DNA of 64,000 nt, taken from NCBI GenBank assembly GCA_035429805.1, contig DAOMFL010000008.1:1-64000 (forward strand), written 5' to 3'. Each line of letters opens with the position of its first letter. Position 1 is the stretch's first letter. Origin of the DNA: JALORV01 sp035429805 (lineage in GTDB: Bacteria; Pseudomonadota; Gammaproteobacteria; Burkholderiales; Burkholderiaceae_F). Below are positions 1 through 8,853 of the stretch, in pieces. The position numbers were made by a program, and so were the translations under genes. The notes under the pieces were generated by a model. It did not search any database. It saw only the letters and a list, made by a program, of their open reading frames with translations, and had not been told where the DNA came from.

Positions 1-566
1 GTTCGCGTGCGCGAGATCCCGTTTTCCCAAGCGATCTTGTAGCTGACGTGGTCCTCGTCACGATTCGCGTTGGCGATTCCGTTGGCGGCGTTGTAGGCGC
101 GCAGCTGCTCGGAGGCGTAGCCGAACGGCACGCCGCTGGCGTCGCGCTCCGCGGTGTCGATCGCGCCGTTGCCATTGGCGTCATAGGCGTAGTGGCTGCG
201 GATCGAATCCCACAGTGCCGAGCCACGCGGGTCGCGGCCGTGCTCGTGGCCGAACGAGCAGAGCTTTCCCGTGGATGGGTCGACCGCCGTTGGGGGATGC
301 CAGGTCGGGTACTTCTTGCCGTCCGGTCCGACCACGTAGTACGTGTCGTGAAAGTCCTTGCTGCAGGTGTCGTACTTCGTGTTCGGCGTCCATCGGCCCA
401 TTGCCGCGCTGTTCGGGCGGGTTCCGCCGGACGAGCCGCCGCCGCTGGTGTCTTCGTGCGTGCCCTCGCAGGAGATAAGGGCCGCGCCGGTCAGCAGGAA
501 CATCGCCGCCAGCGGAGCAGCGGCGCGCAGCAGGACCGGCAGACGGGGCGGGAAACGGACGGTCAT
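1..566 (-). CDS. putative EF-hand lipoprotein, 3' end beyond the window
   Basis: This reading frame starts at the ATG at 566 and stays open to the window edge, so only the first 188 codons are seen. Residues 11-33 form a hydrophobic signal ending in a lipobox (L30-I-S-C33), so the product is probably a lipid-anchored envelope protein. A Gly/Ser-rich linker follows (residues 38-50). Residues 129-140 (DANGNGAIDTAE) match a canonical calcium-binding EF-hand loop, with Asp/Asn at positions 1, 3, 5 and 9, Gly at 6 and Glu at 12. I do not recognise the family and propose no enzymatic role. No clear Shine-Dalgarno precedes the ATG, and Met22 is a weaker alternative start. Confidence 0.65.
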   Translation of the reverse strand, partial: MTVRFPPRLPVLLRAAAPLAAMFLLTGAALISCEGTHEDTSGGGSSGGTRPNSAAMGRWTPNTKYDTCSKDFHDTYYVVGPDGKKYPTWHPPTAVDPSTGKLCSFGHEHGRDPRGSALWDSIRSHYAYDANGNGAIDTAERDASGVPFGYASEQLRAYNAANGIANANRDEDHVSYKIAWENGISRTR

Positions 567-714
567 GGCGTCAGCGATGCCGCCGCTGGGGCCGCGCCCG
601 GTCGATAAGGATGGCCGTCACACCGGCGAAGATCGGCGCCTGCTGCATGAGCCCAGCATAGCCGAGCCGATGCGGATCATCGAATGACGCGCTCGGATGA
701 TGCGCGCAGCACCG

Positions 715-2998
715 TTACCGGCGTGCCGCCTTGCGCGCTGTCGGCTTGGCTGCTGCGGCGGTCGTGCGGCGGGCCGCGCTCTTCTTCGTGGTCCTGGTCG
801 CTGTCTTGACCGCCCGTGCCGCGGAATCGGTGTCCGGGGCCGCCGTCTTCTCAGGTGTGCGGCGGGCGGCTCGCCTGGGCATGTCGGCTTCAGCGGCATC
901 GGAGGCCGGCTTCGCGCGCGCCGACTTGGCTGGCGCCTTGGTGCGCGGTTCGAATTCGAAGCCGACGGTGCCGTCCGGCTTGCGCACGAGAAAGGCCGCG
1001 AACTTGCGTCGCGTGCGGTTCGAAATGAATCCGCGCAGCACGTCGGTGCGGCCGTCCCGCAGCAGCTTTTCCATCTGCGTGCGTTCGATCGGCTGCTGCA
1101 GGATGACCTTGCCCGAGCGAAAATCGCAGCTCTTTTCCGGGCCGGTCGCGCGCTCGCACAGGTAGTTCATCGGCTGCTCGAACACCNNNNNNNNNNNNNN
1201 NNNNNNNNNNNNNNNNNNNNNNNNNNNNNNNNNNNNNNNNNNNNNNNNNNNNNNNNNNNNNNNNNNNNNNNNNNNNNNNNNNNNNNAGTTCCGGCGCCGT
1301 GAGTTCCGGCACGTTCAGGCCGTGCAGCAGCGTCATCAGGTCGAACGCCTTGCGCGTTGGACGCAGGTCCTTGCCGTCGCGCACCATGTAGCGCTGGTCG
1401 ATCAGGTTCTCGATGATCTGAGCCCGCGTGGCCGGTGTCCCGAGGCCCTTGCCCGCCATCGCCGCGCGCAGGTCGTCGTCCTCGATCAGCTTGCCTGCGC
1501 CTTCCATCGCGGTGAGCAGCGTCGCCTCCGTGTAGCGCGCCGGCGGCCGCGTCGCCAGCGGGACCGACTCGATCTGCGACGTCTTCACCCGCTCGTTCGG
1601 CTCGACCTTCACGAGCGAACCCTGCTCCTCGACTGCCTCGCGCCCATAGATCGCGAGCCAGCCGGGCTCGACCAGCACCTTACCCTCGGTCTTGAACGCG
1701 TGCCCTTCGACGCGCGTGATGCGGGTCGTCACCAGGTATTCGGCCGCCGGGAAGAACACCGCGAGGAAACGCTTGACCACGAGGTCGTAGAGCTTCGCCT
1801 CGACCTCGGACAGGTGACCCGGCGCCTGCAGCGTCGGGATGATCGCGAAGTGGTCGGAGATCTTCGAGTTGTCGAAGATGCGCTTGTTCGGCTTGATCCA
1901 GCCGCCCTTGGCGATCTGCTTTGCGAACGCCTTGTAGGCCGGTATCCCGGCCAGTTCTTCGACCGTCTTCTTCACGACGCCGAGATAGTCCTCCGGCAGC
2001 GCGCGCGCATCGGTGCGCGGGTAGGTCAGCACCTTGTGCCTCTCGTACAGCGCCTGCGCGATGGACAGCGTGGTCTTGGCCGAGAAACCGAACTTGCCGT
2101 TGGCTTCGCGCTGCAGCGACGTCAGGTCGAAGAGCAGCGGCGACAGCTGTGTGCTCGGCTTTGATTCTTCACTGACCTCGCCCGGCCGGCCCTTGCAGGC
2201 CGCGACGATCGCGGCGGCTTTCGCCTCGTCCCAGAGTCGCTCGGCGCGGGCATCGGCATCGTCGGACTTCCTGAACGCCTCGTCGAACCAGCGTCCATCG
2301 TAGGGGCCAGCCTTCGCATCGAAGGTGGCGCGCACCTCCCAGTAGTCGCGCGGCACGAAGCGGCGGATCTTCTCCTCGCGCTCGGCGACGATTGCCAGCG
2401 TCGGCGTCTGCACCCGGCCGACGGTCGTCAGGTAGAAGCCGCCCTCCTTGCTGTTGAAGGCCGTCATCGCGCGCGTGCCGTTGATGCCGACCAGCCAGTC
2501 GGCCTCCGAGCGGCTGCGCGCGGCGTCCGCCAGCGGCAGCATTTCGTCGTCGCTGCGCAGTGTCGCGAACGCCTCGCGGATGGAGGACTGAGTCATCGAC
2601 TGCAGCCACAGGCGCCGCACCGGCTGCCGTGCCTTCGCCGCCTGCACGATGTACCGGAAGATGAGTTCGCCTTCGCGCCCGGCGTCGCAGGCGTTGATGA
2701 GTTCGGTGACGTCCTTGCGCTTGATGAGCTTCAGCAGCACCTTCAACCGCGCCTCGCTCTTGCCGATCGGCGCGAGTTCGAAGTGCGGCGGGATCACCGG
2801 CAGGTGCGTGAAGGTCCACTTGCCGCGCTTGACGTCGTGCGACTCGGGTGCCTTCAATTCGAGCAGGTGGCCGACGGCCGACGACAGCACGTAGCGGTCG
2901 CTCTCGTAGAAATCCTGCTGCTTGGTGAACCCGCCCAGCGCGCGCGCGATGTCCGCGGCGACAGACGGTTTCTCGGCGATGATCAGTGCTTTGGACAT
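715..2998 (-). CDS. topB: DNA topoisomerase III, interrupted by an assembly gap
   Basis: Type IA topoisomerase, which passes single DNA strands and resolves recombination and replication intermediates. The N-terminus (MSKALIIAEKPSVAADIARA) is the start of the Toprim domain. The frame from 2998 carries the family body for about 570 residues up to the N run at 1187-1286. The C-terminal piece (715-1185) contains a topoisomerase C-terminal repeat followed by a Lys/Ala/Arg-rich histone-like tail of about 70 residues, common in betaproteobacterial TopB. The two pieces are in different frames, so the 100-N spacer is not the true gap length. The gap probably removes the end of the catalytic core and part of the zinc-binding region. 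I read this as one intact gene in the organism, not a pseudogene. Confidence 0.93.
1187..1286. other. assembly gap (100 N)
   Basis: Exactly 100 consecutive N bases lie inside topB. The round number is the usual placeholder for a gap of unknown size, and the reading frame does not continue across it at that length. Confidence 0.98.
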
Positions 2999-3150
2999 GG
3001 GTCCGCAGAAAAAGAAACCGCCGGATCACGGCGGTCTCCTTATAGTGAATTCTCTTTTTTCAGGATAACAACGAAACCGGGGAACCACGCAAGTGCCCGC
3101 CGCAACAAGAAAAACCGGCACTTCGCGACTTTCCGGCAGATTGCGGCCAC

Positions 3151-3195
3151 GCCCCCATCACCTTCCCTCTCGGAGGGAGGGTCCGGGTGGGAGCC
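3151..3195. repeat. REP-like intergenic repeat unit
   Basis: A pyrimidine-rich half (CATCACCTTCCCTCTC) faces a purine-rich half (GGAGGGAGGGTCCGGGTGGG). This resembles the short dispersed intergenic element of many proteobacteria whose shadow translation reads like HPHPNPLP. Only one copy is seen in this window, so its repeat status rests on resemblance. Confidence 0.4.
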
Positions 3196-3268
3196 AAGCC
3201 GTTGACAATCGGCGGAGCACACAGCCGGTCCACTGCGCGGCTTGCAGGCCGCGCCGGCTGCGCGGGTG

Positions 3269-3292
3269 GCGACAGCACGCAGGTGCTGTCGC
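3269..3292. repeat. perfect 10-bp inverted repeat
   Basis: Arms GCGACAGCAC (3269-3278) and GTGCTGTCGC (3283-3292) pair perfectly around a GCAG loop. No T-run follows on either strand. It sits in the 392-base gene-free stretch between topB and smg. It may be a processing or termination hairpin for the minus-strand smg transcript, or part of a repeat element. Confidence 0.5.
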
Positions 3293-3352
3293 GAATTCCC
3301 CGCTTCGCCCAAAGCGAGCCGACTGATCAGCAGTTCCGCCGAGGGTGCACGT

Positions 3353-3373
3353 GCGATCGGCGCAGCCGATCGC
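3353..3373. repeat. perfect 9-bp inverted repeat just past smg
   Basis: Arms GCGATCGGC (3353-3361) and GCCGATCGC (3365-3373) flank a GCA loop. The hairpin lies 18 bases beyond the smg stop codon in the direction of smg transcription, so it could end the dprA-smg transcript, but there is no clear U-tract. The rest of 2999-3390 shows no credible gene. Confidence 0.5.
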
Positions 3374-3390
3374 GTACACCCGAGGCGCCC

Positions 3391-3849
3391 CTAATGCAGA
3401 TCCCGCTCAGATCCGTCGTGCAGAAGTTCTTCGAGCAGCAAGATGTCGATGTCGACCTGCTGGCTCCAGAGGACCATTAACACGATCACCTTGATCACAT
3501 CGAGCGGGATCGGCGATTCCTTGATCGCCAGGGCGCGCTCGATGACGATCTCCCGCTGCGTCGGAGTCAGCTGACCCGCGTTCTCCAGGAAGCTCAGAAA
3601 TCCGATCGAGTCGGTTCCGAGTCGCTTCGTCTCGATGGACGCGTAGACGCGGAACGAGCGCTCGCTCTCGGGGCCGACCGCGACCGACTGCTCGGTCACC
3701 TCTTCGAGCCCCTGCAGCCACGCCAGCGCCTCGTTGATCTCCTCGTCGTCGAAGCCGGCAGCGGTGAGCTTGCGGGAAAGGGAGTCGGCGTCCGGGCACG
3801 CATGTGGCGCGCCGTAGTTTTCGTAGAGGTAGACGAGGACGTCGAACAC
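3391..3849 (-). CDS. smg: Smg family protein (DUF494)
   Basis: A 152-residue acidic protein matching the Smg/DUF494 family over its full length (MFDVLVYLYENYG at the start, LDVIKVIVLMVLWSQ near the end). Its biochemical function is not established. The family is known mainly from its conserved position near dprA, def and fmt, seen again here: it lies 41 bases downstream of dprA on the same strand, so it is probably co-transcribed with it. The start is the only reasonable ATG in frame. Confidence 0.93.
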   Translation of the reverse strand: MFDVLVYLYENYGAPHACPDADSLSRKLTAAGFDDEEINEALAWLQGLEEVTEQSVAVGPESERSFRVYASIETKRLGTDSIGFLSFLENAGQLTPTQREIVIERALAIKESPIPLDVIKVIVLMVLWSQQVDIDILLLEELLHDGSERDLH

Positions 3850-3890
3850 CGTGCTCCAACTCTATGCGAGCCCGCGACTGGTGTAAAGGC

Positions 3891-4988
3891 CTACCGCAAC
3901 CTTTGGTAGCGGTTGCCCGGCAGACGCTCAATATCTTGGGCCAGCTCGAGTTCGAGCAATGCCGCGGCTAGGTCTGCCGCATCGCGCCCGGTGCGCTCCG
4001 CAAGCGTGTCGAGGTCGACAGGATCGTGGCCGAGCAGCGCAAGCAGGTCCCCATGCGGGCCATCGTCACGTGCGGCACGCGCCGTCGGGCCTGCAGTGCG
4101 CCCGAGGCCGAGATCCTCGGCGATGTCGTGCGCCGCCTCGACCAGCTTCGCGCCTTCGCGGATCAGGCGGTGGCAGCCCTTGGCGAGCGGAGAGTGGATC
4201 GAGCCCGGAATCGCGAACACGTCCCGTCCCGCCTCGGCGGCGAGCCGTGCAGTGATCAGCGAGCCCGAACGCAGGGCTGCCTCGACGACCAGAACGCCGC
4301 GCGCGAGGCCGGCAATGATGCGGTTGCGGCGCGGGAAGTTGTGGGCGATCGCCGGCGTGCGGAGCGGAAACTCCGAGATGATCAGCCCCTCCTCGCGAAT
4401 GCGGTGTGTCAGCGCCCGGTTGCTGGCGGGGTAGATCGCGTCCACGCCGGTGCCGACCACCGCGATCGTCGACGCGTCGCCATCGGCGTCGAGAGCTCCG
4501 CGATGCGCGGCCGTATCGATGCCGAGCGCCAGCCCGCTGATGATCGTGAGTCCCGCGCGGGCGAGCGCGGCAGCGAACGCCTCGGCGTTCGCGATGCCCT
4601 GCTGCGTGGCATTGCGGCTGCCGACGATCGCGAGCGAGGAACGATTCAGCAGCTCGAGGCGCCCGACCGCGAACAACACCGGCGGCGGATCCGGCGTGAC
4701 CAGCAGCAGCTGCGGATACTCCGCATCGGCGAGGGTGACCAGGGCATGGTTCGGCGCAGACTGCAGCCAATGCTCGGTGGCGTCGATCGTCGACTGCAGT
4801 TCCGCGGCCGGTGGCGCTGCGAGGAGCCGGGCAAGGGGCTCCGGCACCGCGCGCAGCAGCGCAGGCAGGCCGGCCGCGAATATCGCGTCGGGCAGGCCAA
4901 ACGCGGACAGCAGGTGTTGCGCCGAGCGCGGGCCGAGGCCCGGCGTGGCGATCAGCCGCAGCCAGGCCGCGCGTTCAGCCGCCTGCAC
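3891..4988 (-). CDS. dprA: DNA-processing protein DprA (Smf)
   Basis: DprA protects incoming single-stranded DNA and loads RecA during natural transformation. The 365-residue protein has an N-terminal helix-hairpin-helix/SAM-like region (ATPGLGPRSAQHLLSAFGLP), the Rossmann-like DprA core with IVGSRNATQQG and SGLALGIDTAAHRGAL, and a C-terminal winged-helix segment. The start is GTG at 4988, 12 bases after the lysM stop, with no strong Shine-Dalgarno. The position between lysM and smg is the standard betaproteobacterial order. ComM at 55.6-57.1 kb also points to transformation capability. Confidence 0.95.
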   Translation of the reverse strand: MQAAERAAWLRLIATPGLGPRSAQHLLSAFGLPDAIFAAGLPALLRAVPEPLARLLAAPPAAELQSTIDATEHWLQSAPNHALVTLADAEYPQLLLVTPDPPPVLFAVGRLELLNRSSLAIVGSRNATQQGIANAEAFAAALARAGLTIISGLALGIDTAAHRGALDADGDASTIAVVGTGVDAIYPASNRALTHRIREEGLIISEFPLRTPAIAHNFPRRNRIIAGLARGVLVVEAALRSGSLITARLAAEAGRDVFAIPGSIHSPLAKGCHRLIREGAKLVEAAHDIAEDLGLGRTAGPTARAARDDGPHGDLLALLGHDPVDLDTLAERTGRDAADLAAALLELELAQDIERLPGNRYQRLR

Positions 4989-5000
4989 GGGCGGCCCGGA

Positions 5001-6239
5001 CTACTGGATGTTGAGCGGTCGCAGCGGCTGTCGCAGGACGCGGTCCGCTTCAGTCTCGCGCGTGCGCAGACGCGGCAGATCGACGCCCTCGGTCGGATCG
5101 GAGGCGCGATCCCCGATCTGGACCGGCATCGTCGCGCGTTGGACCAACGCGTACGAGATGCCAGGGAACACGCGGAACACGAAGCCGAGTCCGAGCGGCT
5201 CGTCGGGCAGCTTGACGTACTGGTTGCCCGGCAGCGTGCGGTCCCTGATCGTTTCGCCGGAGCGCCACAGCTGCAGCACGTCGCCGATCACGAGGCCGTC
5301 GCTCGATCCGCGGTTCAGCGTGATGATGCGCAGGCCGCCCGCGTACTGCACGTCGTCATAGGCGGCGATCACGCGCGCCTCGACCGGCTGGTTCGGCGCC
5401 TTCGGCATGTAGTTGAGGATCGGCGCGCCCTCGACCGGCAGCATCCGGTCGCCGAGACCGATCTCCTCCTTGAACGAATCGATGTGCACCTTGGCGACCT
5501 CGCCCGGCCGCACCATGCTCGCCGACCCGAGATACTTAGCTTCATAGGCGATCGGGCGCTTGCGGTCGACGTCGTCCGGGTCGTACAGCGGCCGCAGCGG
5601 CCGGAACACGCTGTAGTTCTTGATGCTGTCGTCCTTGATGCCGCGCGCGTAGGCGTCGTCGCCGCGGCCGACGTACACACGGCCTTCCTGCGTCGCGATG
5701 ATGCGTGCGGCGCCGTCGAGCGCGTTGGGTTCGAGCACGAGGGGCTGCGACAGGAACGGTTCGATCAGGTTGCTCGGAATGCTGCGTATCGCAGCGCGGT
5801 CGCCGCTCGCCTCGCGCACGTGCGGCAGGAGCTTGGCCTCGCCCGCGACACTGCCGTCGCCGCTGCCACCGCCTGCAATCTCGAGCCGGGCGCGGCCATT
5901 TTCCTTTACCAGCCGCAATTCCTGGCCGGGGTAGATCAGATGCGGGTTGGCGATCTGCTGCCGATTCATCCCCCACAGCTCGGGCCAGCGCCAAGGGCTC
6001 GTGAGGTACATGCTGGACAGTCCCCACAACGTGTCGCCACGCTTGACCGTGTAGCTCTCGGGGGCGTTGGGAGACAGCGCAGACAACGGCACGCCGGCCT
6101 GGGCCACCTGGTCGGCCGTGGCGCGCTGTTCGTTCGTTATGGGGTAGCGGCCGGCGGCCTCTTGCGCCAAGGCGATGCCGCTGCCCGCTGCGGTGGCGCA
6201 AGCGACGACGGCGAGAACGCCCATGCTAGTCTTCTTCAT
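5001..6239 (-). CDS. LysM peptidoglycan-binding protein
   Basis: A 412-residue exported protein. The ATG at 6239 is preferred over an upstream in-frame start because AGGGAG sits just before it and it opens directly into a signal peptide (MKKTSMGVLAVVACATA, cleavage near ALA-QE). A LysM motif follows at about residues 45-95 (YTVKRGDTLWGLSSMYL, then GMNRQQIANPHLIYPGQELRL). The rest is a long domain of unknown function that this family carries next to dprA in betaproteobacteria. It probably binds murein in the periplasm. It is the first gene of a lysM-dprA-smg transcription unit with 12- and 41-base gaps. Confidence 0.9.
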   Translation of the reverse strand: MKKTSMGVLAVVACATAAGSGIALAQEAAGRYPITNEQRATADQVAQAGVPLSALSPNAPESYTVKRGDTLWGLSSMYLTSPWRWPELWGMNRQQIANPHLIYPGQELRLVKENGRARLEIAGGGSGDGSVAGEAKLLPHVREASGDRAAIRSIPSNLIEPFLSQPLVLEPNALDGAARIIATQEGRVYVGRGDDAYARGIKDDSIKNYSVFRPLRPLYDPDDVDRKRPIAYEAKYLGSASMVRPGEVAKVHIDSFKEEIGLGDRMLPVEGAPILNYMPKAPNQPVEARVIAAYDDVQYAGGLRIITLNRGSSDGLVIGDVLQLWRSGETIRDRTLPGNQYVKLPDEPLGLGFVFRVFPGISYALVQRATMPVQIGDRASDPTEGVDLPRLRTRETEADRVLRQPLRPLNIQ

Positions 6240-6347
6240 GCAAGCTCCCTCTGGCCGTCCGGCGGGATTCATGCCCTCCCCCGGGTGCGGCCGCCCGACT
6301 TGAAATCGTCGGGGCCGACTGCGATCTAACCTCAGGCAGGGCGTCAG

Positions 6348-6376
6348 ATTCTGCCCATAGTGCCTTGATATAGCAA
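6348..6376 (-). promoter_or_regulatory. candidate sigma-70 promoter for lysM-dprA-smg
   Basis: Read on the minus strand, TTGCTA (6376-6371), a 17-base spacer and CAGAAT (6353-6348) match the -35/-10 consensus at 4 of 6 positions each with ideal spacing. It would start transcription about 100 bases before lysM. The 335-base stretch 6240-6574 between the divergent lysM and def contains no credible gene. Confidence 0.35.
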
Positions 6377-6574
6377 CGGATACCCAGATGGGCCGATCCC
6401 GACTAGGCGCGATGCCGAAAGGCGTGGGACGAAATCAGACGAGGCCCGCCGAGCACTCATCAGCCCGCAGTGTGGCGACAATTCTGCCGGTGAGGGCGGG
6501 CGAAAAGCAGGGTCAGAGTCCGGGACTTAACGGAATCGTCCCGGGCGGTCAGGACGGTGCCTGGAGAGTTGAAC

Positions 6575-7081
6575 GTGCCATTGCTGTCGATTCTTGAGTA
6601 TCCCGATCCGCGGCTGCGCACCGTCGCGCGACCGGTCACCGCCTTCGACGACAGCCTGCGTGGGCTCGTCGCTGACATGGCCGAGACGATGTATGAGGCC
6701 CCGGGCGTGGGACTCGCGGCCACCCAGGTGGACGTGCATGAGCGCGTGATCGTCATCGACACGTCGGAAGACAAGAACCAGCTACAGGTCTTCGTCAATC
6801 CGGAGATCGTCTGGGCTTCCGAGGAGCAGGTCGAGTGCGAGGAGGGGTGCCTGTCGGTGCCGGGAATTTATGACGCCGTGACGCGCCCCGAGCGTGTCCG
6901 CGTGCGCGCCTTCGACGCCCATGGGCGGCCGTTCGAACTCGAGTGCACCGGCCTGCTCGCCGTCTGTATCCAGCACGAGATGGATCACCTGCTGGGCAAG
7001 ATGTTCGTCGAGTACCTTTCGCCGCTCAAGCAGGAACGCATCAGGACCAAGATGAAGAAGCGGCGCGCCCGCGCTGCCTGA
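6575..7081 (+). CDS. def: peptide deformylase
   Basis: Removes the formyl group from the N-terminal methionine of nascent proteins, using a metal ion. All three family motifs are present: GVGLAATQ, EEGCLS (metal-ligand Cys) and QHEMDH (HExxH-type metal site). The GTG at 6575 is preferred: GGAGAG lies six bases upstream, and it gives a 168-residue protein opening with MPLLSILEYPDPRL as in other Def proteins. An earlier GTG at 6557 would add six residues. Def usually sits directly before fmt; here three minus-strand genes lie between them. Confidence 0.96.
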   Translation: MPLLSILEYPDPRLRTVARPVTAFDDSLRGLVADMAETMYEAPGVGLAATQVDVHERVIVIDTSEDKNQLQVFVNPEIVWASEEQVECEEGCLSVPGIYDAVTRPERVRVRAFDAHGRPFELECTGLLAVCIQHEMDHLLGKMFVEYLSPLKQERIRTKMKKRRARAA

Positions 7082-7098
7082 GTCGCGGTCTCCGGGCT

Positions 7099-8025
7099 TC
7101 AGGCCGCCGTCGGGACGGCCGATGCGGCTTCGGCGCCGCGCACATGCGCGGCGATCAGTTCGGTGATGCGCGGCTGCAGCGCTGGCGGGAAGTCGTGGCC
7201 CATGCCCGGTATGACCTCGAGCCTTGCGCCGCGGATGTGACGTGCGGTGTCGATCCCTGCCGCGACCGGAACCAGCGGGTCGTCCTGTCCGTGAATCACG
7301 AGTGTCGGCGCTGTGATGCGTGCGAGCTGCGGCCGGCGGTCGCCAGAGGCCAGGATCGCCAGCAGCTGCCGCGCGGTACCGGCCGGGTAGTAGCCGCGCA
7401 GGGCCACGCGCTCGAGCTGCGCGCGCAGCAGGTGCGGCTCGCTCGGATACCCCGGGCTGCCGATGATGCCGAAGACCCGGATCAGATGATCGGTCAGCTG
7501 CTGCACGTCGTCGACATTGCGCGGGCGATGCAGGATCGCCCGCAGCGCGCGCGGCTTGCCCAGCGCCAGGCGCGGGCTCGGATTGCCCGAGTTCGACATG
7601 ATCGAAACCAGCGATAGCACCCGGCCCGGATGCCGGGCCGCCAGCACCTGCGCAATCATCCCGCCCATCGAGGCGCCCACGACGTGGGCGCGCGCGACGC
7701 CGAGTGCGGTCAGCAGACCGGCCGCATCGTCGGCCATGTCGTCGAGCGTGTATGGCGCGCGCACCGGTAGGCGCATCAGCGCACGGGCGATCGCGCCGGT
7801 CAGGTTGCGCGACACCGTGGCCGAACGCAGGCGCGTAGAGTGACCGCAGTCGCGGTTGTCGAAGCGGATCACGCGCAACCCCGCCGCCAGCAATCGATCG
7901 ACGAAGCCGTCGGGCCACAGTGCCGCCGGCGTGCCGAGGCCCATGATCAGCAGCACGACCGGCGCATTGCGGTCGCCGCTGTCTTCGACGTCGAACGAGA
8001 GGCCGTTGGCCTCGACCTGTGCCAT
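7099..8025 (-). CDS. alpha/beta hydrolase
   Basis: A 308-residue alpha/beta-hydrolase-fold enzyme. The nucleophile elbow is GASMGG, the acid is probably in HGQDDPLVP, and the His in GMGHDFP. It has no signal peptide, so it is probably cytoplasmic. The ATG at 8025 (MAQVEANGLSFDVEDSG) matches the family N-terminus; the longer open frame upstream overlaps the preceding gene. It begins five bases after the stop of the second hydrolase, so the two are likely co-transcribed behind the WS/DGAT gene. The substrate is unknown; an ester lipid is plausible from the context. Confidence 0.88.
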   Translation of the reverse strand: MAQVEANGLSFDVEDSGDRNAPVVLLIMGLGTPAALWPDGFVDRLLAAGLRVIRFDNRDCGHSTRLRSATVSRNLTGAIARALMRLPVRAPYTLDDMADDAAGLLTALGVARAHVVGASMGGMIAQVLAARHPGRVLSLVSIMSNSGNPSPRLALGKPRALRAILHRPRNVDDVQQLTDHLIRVFGIIGSPGYPSEPHLLRAQLERVALRGYYPAGTARQLLAILASGDRRPQLARITAPTLVIHGQDDPLVPVAAGIDTARHIRGARLEVIPGMGHDFPPALQPRITELIAAHVRGAEAASAVPTAA

Positions 8026-8030
8026 CGCCG

Positions 8031-8828
8031 CTAGTACCAGGCCTTGCGCGCCGGATCGCGGTAAAGCCAGCCCAAGGCGCCCGAGCGGTCGAATGGCTGC
8101 CACGCGCCCTCGGGCTGCGCAAGCCGGTCGGCGATCGCATACCAGCTGAGCGGATTGAGCCCGATGCCGAAGTGGCTCGCCTCGACTTCGATGTTATCGG
8201 TGTGGGCGCTGCGGCGCTCGACGCTGCACTGCCAGGCCACGACGCCGTCGGTGCGGCTGTAGATCGACGTCGTCGGCACCGGCGGCGGCAGCCGCAGGGG
8301 CTCGTGAATTTCCGGCGCACCGATCCGGTGTCCGGTGACCATCTCGTACAGCCGCCACGCATTGGTGGCCTTCGGATGTCCGGTGAACGGCGTGCCGAGC
8401 GTGATGACCTGGCGCACGTCGTGGGGAAAATCCTTCGCAAGTTCGCGCGCGTAGAGGCCGCCGAGGCTCCAGCCGATCAGGCTCACCTTGCGCCTGTGCT
8501 GGCGCCTGAGCCTGAGCACCAGTTCCATGCAGTGATCCAGCACGCCTTCCTTCGGGCCGAAATTGGAACCTTTGTCCCAGCCATAGGCGCGGTAGCCCTT
8601 GCGCTCGAGGAAATTGCGCAGCGGCCTGGTCGAGGAGTCCGAGGCCATCAGCCCGGGGAACACGACGACCGGATGTCCGTCGCCATCGGGGGTCTGGTTG
8701 AGCCAAGGTGCCGCCAGCATCGTTGCCCCGAATTCCCACGGCGCGCGCCACTCCAGCGCCAGCCGCACGAGGCCGGGGGCACGCATCATTTCGAAGTCGT
8801 ACCAGGGGTGCGGATACGGGTCGTGCAT
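8031..8828 (-). CDS. alpha/beta hydrolase, lipase-like
   Basis: A 265-residue protein with a lipase-type core: oxyanion-side HPVVVFPGLMASD, elbow GWSLGG, and GTPFTGHP after the elbow, as in lipases acting on hydrophobic esters. The ATG at 8828 begins MHDPYPHPWYDFEMMRAPG; the longer frame upstream reads through the end of the acyltransferase gene and is Arg-rich, so I reject it. It lies 25 bases downstream of the WS/DGAT gene and just before a second hydrolase. Synthesis and breakdown of storage lipids by the three products is an inference from this arrangement. Confidence 0.85.
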   Translation of the reverse strand: MHDPYPHPWYDFEMMRAPGLVRLALEWRAPWEFGATMLAAPWLNQTPDGDGHPVVVFPGLMASDSSTRPLRNFLERKGYRAYGWDKGSNFGPKEGVLDHCMELVLRLRRQHRRKVSLIGWSLGGLYARELAKDFPHDVRQVITLGTPFTGHPKATNAWRLYEMVTGHRIGAPEIHEPLRLPPPVPTTSIYSRTDGVVAWQCSVERRSAHTDNIEVEASHFGIGLNPLSWYAIADRLAQPEGAWQPFDRSGALGWLYRDPARKAWY

Positions 8829-8853
8829 GCGCAGCAGTTGGGGATGAATCCGG

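Noticed and set aside
4026..6329. 767-codon plus-strand open frame over dprA and lysM
   Set aside because: Antisense shadow; both minus-strand genes have clear family motifs and the shadow has none.
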